Numbered from the stretch's first letter, positions 38,901 through 46,735 are shown. The stretch: 64,000 nucleotides of DNA from Sinorhizobium garamanticum (GCF_029892065.1 NZ_CP120373.1:1361501-1425500); one strand, 5' to 3'. Made by a program: numbers and translations. The notes: a model not told the origin generated them from the letters alone.

Positions 38901-41591
38901 GAGCGGGCGTCCTCCTATGCCCAGGATCTGCAGCACACGCTCGATTCAATGTGCGAAAACCTGCGGCTGCGCGGCCTTTCCGACGGTCCGCGGCAGCACA
39001 TTTTCGCCGTGCGCCGCGATCTGATGGAGCCTGAGACCTGGTCGACGCTGCTATCGGCCTCCCGCGCCGTCTTCCATGCCCGCAACGGCACGATCTCCGA
39101 CCAGATCGCCCGCGCCACGGCGCTTTATTCGAAGCCTGCCGCGAAAACCACCGAGAGCACCCAGATGCTGCTGCCGGTGATCCAGGAGGCGGGCGAGCGT
39201 CCTGCAGCCGAAATCAGTGGCGACGGCCTGGAGTTCTGGAACGGCTTTGGCGGCTTCGCGGATGAAGGGCGTGAATATGTCGTGCGGCTGCGCGGCGGCG
39301 AAGCGACACCGCATCCGTGGATCAACGTCATTTCCAACGAGCACTTCGGCTTCCACGTTTCCGCCGAGGGCTCGGCGTTTTCCTGGAGCCGCAATTCGCG
39401 CGACTACCAGCTGACGCCGTGGACCAACGATGCGGTGACCAACCGGCCGGGCGAGGCGATCTTTGTCCGCGACATGGCGAGCGGCTCGGTCCTGACGCCT
39501 TATGCCGCGCTTTCGCGGCGCAAGTCGGTCGTGTTCGAAGCCCGGCACGGGCTCGGCTATTCGAGCTTTGCGAGCACCCAGGACGAACTCGAAATCGAGG
39601 CGGTTCACACCGTACACAGGACCTTGCCGGCAAGATTGGTGCGGCTCTCGATCCGCAACCGCAGTGCCTCGGCGCGGCAGGTGCGGATCTACGGCTATGC
39701 CGAATGGGTCCTCGGCAACAATCGTGGCCGGATGGCTCCGTTCGTCCTGCCCGAATGGCAGGACGATGTCCAGGCGCTTGTCGCGACCAATCCGTACAGC
39801 CTCGACTATGCCGGGCGTTCGGCGTTCCTCGCGATCGACGCGCAGGTCGCCTCCTATACGGCGAGCCGGCGGGAGTTCCTCGGCCAGGCCGGCGGAATTC
39901 TGGCGCCGCAAGCGGTCATCGCGGGTGCTGCATTGACCGGTTTCACGGAGACGGACGGCGACGCCTGCGCGGCCCTTTCGTCCGATCTCGTCATCGAACC
40001 GGGTGCCGAGCGGCAGATCACCTTCTTCCTCGGCGACGCTGACAGTGGCGAACAGGTGCAGTCGATTCTTACCGAATTGCGGGGAACCGCCTTCGACACG
40101 ACGCTCAAGGCGGCGAAAGCATTCTGGAGCGAATTCACCGGCGTCGTGAAGGTTGAAACGCCCGACAGATCCTTCAACCACATGGTCAACCATTGGCTGC
40201 CCTACCAGAGCCTGGGCTGCCGCATCATGGCGCGCTCGGCCTTCTACCAGGCAAGCGGCGCCTACGGCTTCCGCGACCAGTTGCAAGATACGCTTGCCTT
40301 CCTCGTTCATCGGCCGGAGCTCGCGCGGGAGCAGATCCTCAACGCGGCCGCGCGGCAGTTCGTCGAGGGCGACGTGCAGCACTGGTGGCTGCCCGGTACC
40401 GGTGCCGGCGTCCGCACCATGATTTCCGACGATGTCGTCTGGCTCGCCCACGCGGTCGCGCATTATTGCGCCGTTACCGGCACCACGGACATCCTCGGCG
40501 AGAAGGTGCCGTTCATTGTCGGGCCCGCCCTCGAAGAGGGGCAGCACGACAGCTTCTTCAAGCCCGAGAGCGCGGACGAGACGGCCGATATCTACGAGCA
40601 TTGCGCCCGCGCACTCGATCTCGCGATCAAGCGGACCGGGGCGAACGGTCTGCCGCTCATTCTCGGCGGCGACTGGAACGACGGCATGAACCGGGTCGGT
40701 ATTGCCGGGGAGGGCACGAGCATCTGGCTCGGCTGGTTCCTGGCCGGTGCGTTGCGTGCCTTCCTGCCCTATGCTCGCAAGCGGAAGGATGAGCCGCGCG
40801 CCAAGCTTTGGGAGTCGCATCTCGAGATGCTGAAGGAAGCGCTCGACGGTGCAGGTTGGGACGGCGATTACTATCGCCGCGGCTACTACGACGACGGCAC
40901 GCCGCTCGGATCCGCCGAGAACGTCGAGTGCCGGATCGATTCCATCGCCCAGTCGTGGAGTGCGCTCTCCGGTGAAGGCGAGGCGGAACGCTCCAGGCAC
41001 GCAATGGACGCGGTGATGGCGGAACTCGTCGATCCGGAAAAACGGATCGTGCGACTGTTCACGCCGCCGCTCGAAAAGACGCAGCAGGACCCGGGCTACA
41101 TCAAGGCCTACCCGCCGGGCGTGCGCGAAAACGGCGGCCAGTATACGCATGCGGCCACCTGGGTCGTGCTCGCCTTTGCCGCTCAGGGGCGGGCGGAAGA
41201 GGCGTGGCGGACGTTCCAGATGCTCAACCCCATATCGCATGCGCTCAGCCGCGACGATGCCGAGCATTACAGGGTCGAGCCGTATGTCGTCGCCGCCGAT
41301 GTCTATGGCGAGGGCGAACTCGCGGGGCGTGGCGGCTGGACCTGGTACACCGGCTCGGCCGGCTGGCTCTACCGCGCGGGCGTCGAGGGCATACTCGGCA
41401 TCCGCCTAAAGGGTAAGAAGCTGGTGATTCGGCCCGTGCTTCCGGCGGACTGGGCAGGCTATTCCGCCGAGGTCCGGGTGAACGGCACCACACACCAGAT
41501 TTCTGTGGGCCGCGATTCAAAAACTGGTGAACCGATCGTCAGCGTAAATAATAGTGTCACAAAAAACGCTCATGAAGGGATTTTGCTGTAA
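32982..41591 (+). CDS. ndvB: Cyclic beta-1,2-glucan synthase NdvB/ChvB
   Basis: A giant inner-membrane protein of about 2,869 residues that starts, elongates and closes cyclic beta-1,2-glucans from UDP-glucose. The first hydrophobic pair is at residues 441-507. The glycosyltransferase domain (about 535-830) holds the DxD motif LDSDTR (D664, D666) and the QxxRW motif RQHRW (about 809-813). Further membrane segments lie at about 847-891 and 970-1018. The C-terminal half has two GH94 phosphorylase-like regions with HWWLPGTGAGVRT and GDWNDGMN (about 2562), which set ring size. ATG 32982, preceded by GGGAGGA, is preferred over ATG 32970. An OpgC homologue and ndvA follow nearby. These glucans are needed for osmoadaptation and nodule invasion. 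Confidence 0.97.
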   Translation: MNVSRNAPTPLGPSGPQSAWPNNESRADQPRLESETAAMLLQNKPSHSPRDPEAKQIDYNDSIRSTYFSIDDLRQCGENLALKGASSLPGFFSFDFRARHRENEKEILRVYRATAADVEAGASITPAAEWLLDNHHVVEEAIQEVRRDFPRRFYRQLPTLSVSGVVIPRTMALAWLYVAHTHSMVSRENVTAMVEGFQQHETFKIGELWALPSILRFVLIENLRRIAIRVERSRGMRQKANEIADQIVRLNDPERCRTLLAESESLSADNTFIAQLLYRMRDGSQTSGAVIGWIEERLERRGTDVEEALVAEQNRLGSGNATMSNIVRSLREIDDTDWAVWFESVSKIDATLREGSDYASLDFGSRNKYRDTIEKLARRSGHSEHEVTQIAIEMVEEARAAAAVEAPLQEPNVGSFLVGMQYKELEKRIGYSPSPLQHIIRFGRKLGWFAIAGPNILLTILAMVAVYAFVSPMEIPNGAKLIMLLLFALPASEGAMGLFNTLVTLVVRPSRLVGYEFLDGIPADARTLVVVPCLIAKRDHVDELVRNLEVHYLANPRGEIYFALLSDWADSKFEETPTDMDVLEYAKREIAELSARYAYDGKTRFFLLHRRRLFNEAEGVWMGWERKRGKLHELNLLLRGDRDTSFLPGANTVPDGVQYVMTLDSDTRLMRDAVTKLVGKLYHPINRPVVNKKQEVLTGYSLLQPRVTPSLTTGSEASAFQRIFSIHRGIDPYVFTVSDVYQDIVGEGSFTGKGLYHVDAFEAALKSRIEENAVLSHDLLEGSYARCALVTDVELVEDFPTRYEVEMSRQHRWARGDWQLLPYIFNPSNGLSMLGRWKMYDNLRRSLIPVAWLVASVMGWYYMEPTEALIWQIVLIFSLFVAPTLSLINGIMPRRNDIVARAHLHTVLSDIRAANAQVALRIVFIAHNAAMMADAIVRSIYRTFVSRKLMLEWRTAAQVQSAGHGSIGDYFGAMWTAPALSVISLALAAVSDTGLPFIGIPFALIWAASPLVAWFVSQSAETEDQLVVSDEAIGEMRKIARRTWRYFETFVTAEQNYLPPDNFQETPQPVLAERTSPTNIGVYLLSVMSARDFGWIGFEDTITRLEQTIATIDRMPKYRGHLFNWYRTRSLETMEPRYVSSVDSGNLAGHLIAVSSMCREWAEAPSAHVQGSLDGIGDVAAILSEVLNELPDDRKTVRPLRRLIEERITGFQNALAAVKREHEFASIRVINLAVLARDMHKLAANLDHEVRTAQSAEVEKWAGSLVSTCEAHIADGVFDLGAIEALRKRLMVLKERARDIAFSMDFGFLFRPERRLLSIGYRVNANELDEACYDLLASEARLTSLFAIAKGDLPTEHWYKLGRPIVPVGARGALVSWSGSMFEYLMPPLVMQERQGGILNQTNNLVVQEQVNHGRRLGTPWGISEAAFNARDHELTYQYTNFGVPTLGLKRGLGQNAVIAPYASILACMYDPKSALANLARLREVGALGAYGFHDAVDFTPTRVPEGQKCAVVRNYYAHHHGMSVAAVANVVFNGRLREWFHADPVIEAAELLLQEKAPRDIPVMNARREPESLGKGQADLLRPEVRVIEDPLTQDRETVFLSNGHYSIMLTATGAGYARWNGQSVTRWKPDPVEDRTGTFIFLRDTVTGDWWSATAEPRRAAGEKTMTRFGDDKAEFVKTVGDLTSEVECIVATEHDAEGRRVILLNTGTEDRFIEVTSYAEPVLATDDADSAHLAFSKMFVRTEISRQGDVIRVSRNKRGPGDPDMEVAHLITDNAGSDRHTQVETDRRRFLGQGRTLAEAAAFDPGVTLSGTGGFTLDPIMSLRRVVRVPAGKKVSVIFWTIAAPNREAVDRAIDRYRHPETFNHELIHAWTRSQVQMRHVGVTSQEAASFQMLGRYLVYPDMQLRADTATVKSGLASQAALWPLAISGDFPIFCLRINDDGDLGIAREALRAQEYLRARGITADLVVINERASSYAQDLQHTLDSMCENLRLRGLSDGPRQHIFAVRRDLMEPETWSTLLSASRAVFHARNGTISDQIARATALYSKPAAKTTESTQMLLPVIQEAGERPAAEISGDGLEFWNGFGGFADEGREYVVRLRGGEATPHPWINVISNEHFGFHVSAEGSAFSWSRNSRDYQLTPWTNDAVTNRPGEAIFVRDMASGSVLTPYAALSRRKSVVFEARHGLGYSSFASTQDELEIEAVHTVHRTLPARLVRLSIRNRSASARQVRIYGYAEWVLGNNRGRMAPFVLPEWQDDVQALVATNPYSLDYAGRSAFLAIDAQVASYTASRREFLGQAGGILAPQAVIAGAALTGFTETDGDACAALSSDLVIEPGAERQITFFLGDADSGEQVQSILTELRGTAFDTTLKAAKAFWSEFTGVVKVETPDRSFNHMVNHWLPYQSLGCRIMARSAFYQASGAYGFRDQLQDTLAFLVHRPELAREQILNAAARQFVEGDVQHWWLPGTGAGVRTMISDDVVWLAHAVAHYCAVTGTTDILGEKVPFIVGPALEEGQHDSFFKPESADETADIYEHCARALDLAIKRTGANGLPLILGGDWNDGMNRVGIAGEGTSIWLGWFLAGALRAFLPYARKRKDEPRAKLWESHLEMLKEALDGAGWDGDYYRRGYYDDGTPLGSAENVECRIDSIAQSWSALSGEGEAERSRHAMDAVMAELVDPEKRIVRLFTPPLEKTQQDPGYIKAYPPGVRENGGQYTHAATWVVLAFAAQGRAEEAWRTFQMLNPISHALSRDDAEHYRVEPYVVAADVYGEGELAGRGGWTWYTGSAGWLYRAGVEGILGIRLKGKKLVIRPVLPADWAGYSAEVRVNGTTHQISVGRDSKTGEPIVSVNNSVTKNAHEGILL

Positions 41592-41614
41592 CCGCCGGAA
41601 TTGAGCATGGGAGG

Positions 41615-41655
41615 AAACCGGCTTTGTACCAGACGGGCAAGGCCGGTTTTCTTTT
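41615..41655 (+). terminator. Rho-independent terminator of ndvB
   Basis: AAACCGGCTTTG (41615-41626) pairs with CAAGGCCGGTTT (41638-41649), followed by TCTTTT. It begins 23 bases after the ndvB stop. Confidence 0.8.
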
Positions 41656-41679
41656 GCCGCTCAGTTTCAGCCGCGACCC

Positions 41680-41783
41680 CTACAGCGGCGCGCGTCTTAT
41701 CAGACGCGCAAAGGACGCTGTAGCACTTCGAATTGCTGCATGTTCACATCCTTAAATCGGCTACGATCTAAGGAAACATGCAG
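41680..41783. repeat. Composite palindromic repeat between ndvB and opgC
   Basis: Left palindrome CTACAGCG...CGCTGTAG (41680-41722) encloses the inverted repeat GCGCGTCTTATCAGACGCGC. It is followed by TGCATG...CATGCA arms around CCTTAAATCG...CGATCTAAGG. A close copy lies at 60938-61012. A longer reading frame for the next gene begins inside this repeat, which argues against that start. Confidence 0.65.
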
Positions 41784-41904
41784 TGTTCAGGATCGCGCTT
41801 CATCGACGGTGCCGAAAGCCTCTCGGAGGTCGCCAGAGCGCGTTTTCGGCATCCTGTTTTCAACAGGGGTGGGGCGGGGCGCCAAATCCCGGATACCAGA
41901 CCGC

Positions 41905-43110
41905 ATGCTGCAAACGACATTTGGCAAGGACTCGATCAAGGCTGCCGGCTCGGATCACGACGATCCCGGCTCCAACCAGTCCAAGATCAGCGTTCGTCGT
42001 CCTGTGCCGGTTACCGAACGCGATACACGCCTCGACGTCTTTCGCGCGCTCTGCCTGCTGACGATCTTCATCAACCACGTCCCAGGCCAATATCTCGAAT
42101 ATCTGACGCACAAGAACATCGGCTTCTCGGACTCTGCCGAGGCCTTCGTACTGATCTCGGGCCTGGCGGTGGGTGCCGCCTATGGCGGAAAATTCGTCGC
42201 CGGCGCAAGGCTCGCCCTGACCTTGAAGATGTGGCGGCGTGCGCTGACGCTCTATGTCGCGCATATCATGACGAGCGTCGTGACGCTGGCGATTTTCGCG
42301 GGCGGCGCGCTCTATTTCGGCCGCCAGGACCTGATCGGCGAAATCAACATCCGGCCGATCGTCGAGCAGGCGGAGCAGGGCATCGTCGCGATGGTGCTGC
42401 TTGGCCATCAGCTCGGCTACAACAATATCCTGTCCCTCTATGCGGCGCTGTTCCTGATGCTGCCGGGTATCCTGTGGCTGAATGCGGTGGGGCGATGGCT
42501 GCTGCTTGCGCTATCGGCCGCGCTGTGGCTCGCCGCCGGCTGGTTCAAGCTGGTGCCGTCCAACTTCCTCGACGAAGGCTACTGGTTCCTCAACCCCTGG
42601 TCCTGGCAGTTCCTTTTCGTCATCGGCATTCTCGCCATGAGCCACGTGCGCGCCGGCGGGCGCCTGCCACGACACTGGTTGCTGATCGGGGTTTCCGCCG
42701 CCTATCTCACCGTCTCGGCCTTCTGGGTCCTGTTCTCCTGGTGGAACATCGACTTCTCCTTCGGGCTGCCGGCGGTGCTCACCGGCTTCGACAAGACGTT
42801 CCTTTCGCTGACGCGGCTCCTGCATGTGCTGGCACTCGCCTATCTCCTGGCGATCACCCCTGCCGTCAACCGGTTGACCCGGCTTGAGAACAGCCATCCC
42901 CTGGTGATGATCGGCCGGCATTCGCTGGCCGTCTTCATCTTCGGAACGATCCTTGCGATGGCGTGCCAGGTGCTTCTCTTCGTCACCGGCCGCGACCCGA
43001 TCATGGGCTCGCTCTTCGTCATCGCCGGCATCGGGCTCCACTTCGTCTATGCCTATTACCTCGAGTGGTTGAAGGAGGTGGCGGTCGCGAAGCCGCTCAG
43101 GGCCGCGTGA
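41905..43110 (+). CDS. opgC: OpgC-like membrane acyltransferase for periplasmic glucans
   Basis: A 401-residue protein with about ten membrane helices. Its opening RDTRLDVFRALCLLTIFINH followed by AEAFVLISGLAVGAAYGG is the signature of the OpgC family, which succinylates osmoregulated periplasmic glucans. Its place directly after ndvB supports action on cyclic beta-1,2-glucan. ATG 41905 is chosen on family length and because the in-frame extension to 41740 begins in a repeat; the ribosome-binding site is weak, so the start is uncertain. A RIME-like repeat follows the stop. Confidence 0.85.
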   Translation: MLQTTFGKDSIKAAGSDHDDPGSNQSKISVRRPVPVTERDTRLDVFRALCLLTIFINHVPGQYLEYLTHKNIGFSDSAEAFVLISGLAVGAAYGGKFVAGARLALTLKMWRRALTLYVAHIMTSVVTLAIFAGGALYFGRQDLIGEINIRPIVEQAEQGIVAMVLLGHQLGYNNILSLYAALFLMLPGILWLNAVGRWLLLALSAALWLAAGWFKLVPSNFLDEGYWFLNPWSWQFLFVIGILAMSHVRAGGRLPRHWLLIGVSAAYLTVSAFWVLFSWWNIDFSFGLPAVLTGFDKTFLSLTRLLHVLALAYLLAITPAVNRLTRLENSHPLVMIGRHSLAVFIFGTILAMACQVLLFVTGRDPIMGSLFVIAGIGLHFVYAYYLEWLKEVAVAKPLRAA

Positions 43111-43123
43111 GAAGTTTGCGGGC

Positions 43124-43178
43124 GCCCCTCACACTAACCCTCTCCCCGCGCGGGGAGAGCCGGCAGGCGGATGAGGGG
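43124..43178. repeat. RIME-like repeat after opgC
   Basis: GCCCCTCACACTAACCCTCT ... GGCGGATGAGGGGA with the inner hairpin CTCTCCCCGCGCGGGGAGAG. It starts 13 bases after the opgC stop and could terminate it. Confidence 0.7.
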
Positions 43179-43251
43179 ATTGGGTGGGATGACGGGGCGG
43201 ATTTTCCGCGATCGCGCGCAGGCGGGTTTTCGCGCTGAAGCGCAAGCGCGT

Positions 43252-43554
43252 TTAATCGGCCTCGTTACCTTCATGGGTGACCAGATACCCGCCTCCAAGC
43301 TGAGATTGGAGAGCTTCACACAAATGTCGCCCCTCATCGAGGAACGCTTGTTCTACGGGCTCAGATTCAAAGCCGGACTTGGTCGGATCATCAAGGTCGA
43401 GTGTCTCGTCGAATTTTGCGGCCCACGAATTTAGACGAAGAACCAAATCTTCCGGGATCGGAAGCAGCGCCGGATCAACATTCCCAACGGCTTCACCGGC
43501 GTTCTCCCAGAGGGGAAAGCAATGATAGTCGGGCATCAATTTAAGCGTCTTCAT
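43252..43554 (-). CDS. Small hypothetical protein
   Basis: A 100-residue acidic protein beginning MKTLKLMPDYHCFPLWENAG; I do not recognise the family. ATG 43554 follows AGGAACAAC, a fair ribosome-binding site. The sequence is rich in Asp and Glu with no signal peptide or membrane helix, and its codon use is less GC-biased than its neighbours. That is consistent with recent acquisition, and the size and charge would suit an immunity or antitoxin protein, but no partner toxin is visible nearby. It lies between opgC and ndvA. Confidence 0.65.
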   Translation of the reverse strand: MKTLKLMPDYHCFPLWENAGEAVGNVDPALLPIPEDLVLRLNSWAAKFDETLDLDDPTKSGFESEPVEQAFLDEGRHLCEALQSQLGGGYLVTHEGNEAD

Positions 43555-43683
43555 TGTTGTTCCTGCTGGCTTGATTCGGCGGCCGGATATAGTTCTCACT
43601 TCCGAGAGCAAAGCAGCTCCTGTCTTTTGTGACCCTTCCCATTGTTTGGCCCATTGTTTGGCCCACGCCCCGGAAGATCATCA

Positions 43684-43714
43684 AATGAAAATGCCCCGGA
43701 AAGGTCCGGGGCAT
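43684..43714 (-). terminator. Rho-independent terminator of ndvA
   Basis: On the minus strand ATGCCCCGGA and TCCGGGGCAT form a perfect 10-bp stem around CCTT, followed by TTTCATTT. It lies 24 bases past the ndvA stop. Confidence 0.85.
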
Positions 43715-43737
43715 CTGTTCGCGGAAGACGGTAAGTG

Positions 43738-45495
43738 TCACGCTGCGGTAAGGCTCTTGCGGACATCCTCGTCCGTGAGGATCCCGCTGGCGCGCAGCAA
43801 TGCGGCGAAGCGGCCGTTGCTGTGGCTGAGCTCGTTAAAGCCGCCCATTTCAACGACCCGGCCCTGATCCATGAAGATCACTAGGTCGGCCTCGCGCACC
43901 GTCGAAAGGCGGTGGGCGATGATGAACGTGGTGCGATCCTTGCGCAGCGAATCGATCGCGTCCTTCACGCGGGCCTCGGTCTCGACATCGAGCGCGCTCG
44001 TCGCCTCGTCGAGCACCAGGATCGGCGCGTTCTTGAGGATCGCGCGGGCGATTGCGACGCGCTGGCGTTCTCCACCCGAGAGCCGGTTGCCGCGTTCGCC
44101 GACCATCGTGTCGTAGCCATTGAGGCGGTCTTCGATGAAGTCGCTCGCGGCGGCCGCTTCCGCGGCGGCCATGATTTCCTCGATCGAGGCATCCTCGCGG
44201 CCGAGGCGAATGTTGTCGCCGATCGAGCGGTTCATGAGGCCCGCATCCTGGAAGACCGTGGCGATCGACCGGCGCAGCGACTTGCGGGTGACCGTCGAGA
44301 TATCGACCCCATCGATCAGGATCTGGCCGTGCTTCGGTTCATGGACCCGCTGCAGCAGATTGACGAGCGTCGTCTTGCCGGCGCCGGTCGGTCCGACGAT
44401 GGCGACCGTCTGGCCGGCCTTCGCCGTAAAGGAGACATTGCGCACGCCCTGGGCGGAGTTCGCGAAGTCGAAGGAGATGTCGCGGAATTCCACCTCGCCG
44501 ACAACGCCCGTCAGTTCCTTGGCGCCGGCCGGCTCCTCGCGTTCGCGCACCGAATCCTCGAGCTGGTAGAAGTCCTCGAGCTTGGCGCGCGCCTCGAAGA
44601 TCTGCGTGGCGAAGGCCTTCATCTGGTCGAGACGGCCGATCAGCAGGTTGGCGAAGCCGATGAATGCGACCACCTCACCGACGCCGAGTTCGCCGCGCTG
44701 TACGAGGATGGTGCCGATGACGAGGACTGCCATCATCGAGATGGTCGAGGCCATGCGGTTGAGCGCGCTTGCCAGTGCCCACCAGTCGAGCACCGGGTAC
44801 TGGGCCGACAGGAGACGATCGGTGAACTTCTTCAGCTCGCGCGTTTCGGCTTCGATGCGGTTGTAGCTGTGCACCACCGAAACGTTGCTGATCGCGTCGG
44901 AGACGTGGGAGAAGACCGTATGGTAATGGTTCTCGACCGTAGCCTGACCATCCTTCGTCCGGTTCATCACGACCTTGCTGATCGCCACATAGGCTGCGCC
45001 GAGAACGACGAGGACGAGCGACAGGCGGAGGTCCATCACGAAGGCGGTCGGCACAAGCAGGACGAGCGCCACGGCCGTCGACAGGTGCTGCCGCATGAAT
45101 TCGAGCCAGAGGCCGAAGAGCGTCTCGCAGGCGCGCAGCAGGGTGTGCAACGCGTTGGAGGTGCCGCGCTGGCTATGCCAGGAAAGCGGCATGGAGACGA
45201 TCCGTCCGAAGGCTTCGGTCAGGAGCGTCGCCCGGCGGCCATGCGCAAGCCGGTCGGCCTCGCGGGAGACCAGCACGAAGGCGATCGTGTTGAAGACGCC
45301 GAAGGCCGCCCACAGGAAGAGCATCGGCGCGACGTCCTTCTGCGACGAGATCGCGTCGATGATGCGGCCAAAGAGAATCGGCTCGGCAATCGTGATGATG
45401 GCGAGCACGATGTTGGCGATGACGATCGCCCCGACGCGGAATTTGTGAACGGTAAGATACTGAAGGGCTCTTGTATACACTTGGAACAAAGACAC
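43738..45495 (-). CDS. ndvA: Cyclic beta-1,2-glucan ABC exporter NdvA/ChvA
   Basis: A 585-residue half-transporter: an N-terminal six-helix membrane domain (about residues 18-300) and a C-terminal ATPase with Walker A GPTGAGKTT, signature LSGGERQRVAIARA and Walker B LVLDEATSALD. It works as a homodimer exporting cyclic beta-1,2-glucan made by NdvB. The start is GTG 45495 (product begins MSLFQVYTRALQYL) with AAGGGG upstream; the longer frame to 45597 has no support. It is transcribed toward opgC, away from expR. Confidence 0.96.
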   Translation of the reverse strand: MSLFQVYTRALQYLTVHKFRVGAIVIANIVLAIITIAEPILFGRIIDAISSQKDVAPMLFLWAAFGVFNTIAFVLVSREADRLAHGRRATLLTEAFGRIVSMPLSWHSQRGTSNALHTLLRACETLFGLWLEFMRQHLSTAVALVLLVPTAFVMDLRLSLVLVVLGAAYVAISKVVMNRTKDGQATVENHYHTVFSHVSDAISNVSVVHSYNRIEAETRELKKFTDRLLSAQYPVLDWWALASALNRMASTISMMAVLVIGTILVQRGELGVGEVVAFIGFANLLIGRLDQMKAFATQIFEARAKLEDFYQLEDSVREREEPAGAKELTGVVGEVEFRDISFDFANSAQGVRNVSFTAKAGQTVAIVGPTGAGKTTLVNLLQRVHEPKHGQILIDGVDISTVTRKSLRRSIATVFQDAGLMNRSIGDNIRLGREDASIEEIMAAAEAAAASDFIEDRLNGYDTMVGERGNRLSGGERQRVAIARAILKNAPILVLDEATSALDVETEARVKDAIDSLRKDRTTFIIAHRLSTVREADLVIFMDQGRVVEMGGFNELSHSNGRFAALLRASGILTDEDVRKSLTAA

Positions 45496-45886
45496 TGTCT
45501 CACCCCTTCTGGGCATCGGATGTTGCGCCGCAGCAATGCTTCGATGCGGCAGTGCATTTGCGCCTCTGGCGATCCGGGGTGGCGGAATTCTTGCCACCGT
45601 GCCGGGCCGTCAAAGCCCCACTGGGCGGCCTTGTGAAATCGCTGCCGAAAACGTGGAGGCTAAACCCTGCCGACTGCGGGAAGATCCGGTGCCAAGGGAG
45701 GATTGGCGGGGATAATCCATAGTCCGCTATCTTTATGCCTCCACTCCGATATTTTGCAGGTTTCGTGCAAGACCGGGCGTGATAAGAAGAATTATCGCGG
45801 TTGCAACATGAATGGCTTCTGAACGGAGCGTTCATGTGAGGATCTCAAGCGCTGCGCCCGTCGCATTCTCGACCTGAAGGTGTTCC
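45496..45886. other. Divergent region between ndvA and the LuxR gene
   Basis: A 391-base gap with no credible gene. Visible dyads are GATAA...TTATC (45781-45796) and ACATGAA...TTCATGT (45806-45812 and 45831-45837), which lie 50-80 bases before the LuxR start and may be regulatory. Confidence 0.4.
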
Positions 45887-46627
45887 ATGAATATCACGTT
45901 GCTCGTACAGTTTCTGGCGCTCCTGGAGGAGATGAAGACGCGCGAGGAGATACTGCCCGAGTTTGAACGGCTGCTCGATCGTTGCGGTTTCGACTTCTAC
46001 GGTGTCGTGCGCCAGCCGAAGCCCAATGAGAACCCTCTGAGGCTGCTCCTTGCCGGCCGCTGGCCGGACGGCTGGCCGCAAATCTACATCCGCAAAAAAT
46101 ATGTCGTCATCGATCCGACGATCCGCTATCTCGGCCATGCCCAGCGCGGATTCCGCTGGCGCGACACGCTTGCGGCCTTCCGCTCGGATCCACATCGCAA
46201 GCGCATGGAAAGCATGATGGTCGAGGCGCGCAATCACGGCCTCTTCGACGGTTATATTTTCCCGGTGCACGGCCGGCGCGGGCTGATGGGCAACCTCACT
46301 GTCGGTGGCCGCGTGGTGGACCTCAGCCCGGTCGAATTGAGCCTCTTCGACGCGATCGCCAAGAGGCTCTTCTGGAAGCTGCTGGAGCTCACCGATCCGG
46401 AGATCATGGCCGAGCTCATCTCGCGCGTCGAAGTGCAGATGACGCGGCGTGAAATGGAGGCGCTGAACTACCTTGCCGACGGCATGACATCGAACGACAT
46501 CGGCAAGGTCCTCGACATATCGAGCCACACGGTCGACTGGTACATGAACGGCATTCAGGAAAAGCTGAAGGCGAAGAACCGCCATCACGTCGTCGCCATC
46601 GCCTTCCGTCTTGGCCTTATTTCCTGA
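45887..46627 (+). CDS. expR: LuxR-family AHL-responsive regulator, ExpR-like
   Basis: A 246-residue LuxR protein: an N-terminal autoinducer-binding domain with the conserved Trp, Tyr, Asp and Trp spacing in GRWPDGWPQIYIRKKY, DPTIRYLGHA and RGFRW, and a C-terminal GerE helix-turn-helix (MTRREMEALNYLADGMTSND to DISSHTVDWYMN). Its place between ndvA and pyc is where S. meliloti carries expR (from memory), the receptor for long-chain acyl-homoserine lactones that controls EPS II, motility and sinI. Here the frame is whole; the reference strain Rm1021 is known to have an insertion in expR. No AHL synthase gene lies in the window. Confidence 0.85.
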   Translation: MNITLLVQFLALLEEMKTREEILPEFERLLDRCGFDFYGVVRQPKPNENPLRLLLAGRWPDGWPQIYIRKKYVVIDPTIRYLGHAQRGFRWRDTLAAFRSDPHRKRMESMMVEARNHGLFDGYIFPVHGRRGLMGNLTVGGRVVDLSPVELSLFDAIAKRLFWKLLELTDPEIMAELISRVEVQMTRREMEALNYLADGMTSNDIGKVLDISSHTVDWYMNGIQEKLKAKNRHHVVAIAFRLGLIS

Positions 46628-46669
46628 ACGGAATCCGTTCCCGATCAATTCTTAAAGGTAAGAGCGGTG

Positions 46670-46735
46670 CGCGCGCGGAAAGCCGCTTACACTTTTCTTT
46701 GCGCGTCTGATTGGACGCGCGGCGCTGTAGTGTCG
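46670..46735. repeat. Hybrid palindromic repeat between expR and pyc
   Basis: The left half (AGAGCGGTGCGCGCGCGGAA ... CCGCTTACACTTTTC) matches the GCGGGATGCGG family at 4747 and 28734. The right half (GCGCGTCTGATTGGACGCGC then GCGCTGTAG) matches the CTGTAG family at 41680. It reads as a fusion of two repeat types. Confidence 0.6.

Noticed and set aside
39051..41267. 738-residue frame opposite the ndvB 3-prime half
   Set aside because: Antisense shadow; the ndvB frame has clear GH94 motifs.
41740..41904. N-terminal extension of the OpgC-like protein
   Set aside because: It begins inside a palindromic repeat and adds a basic, low-complexity stretch before the conserved opening of the family.
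45887..46627. Interrupted or pseudogenised expR
   Set aside because: The frame is continuous with both LuxR domains and no insertion sequence is present.
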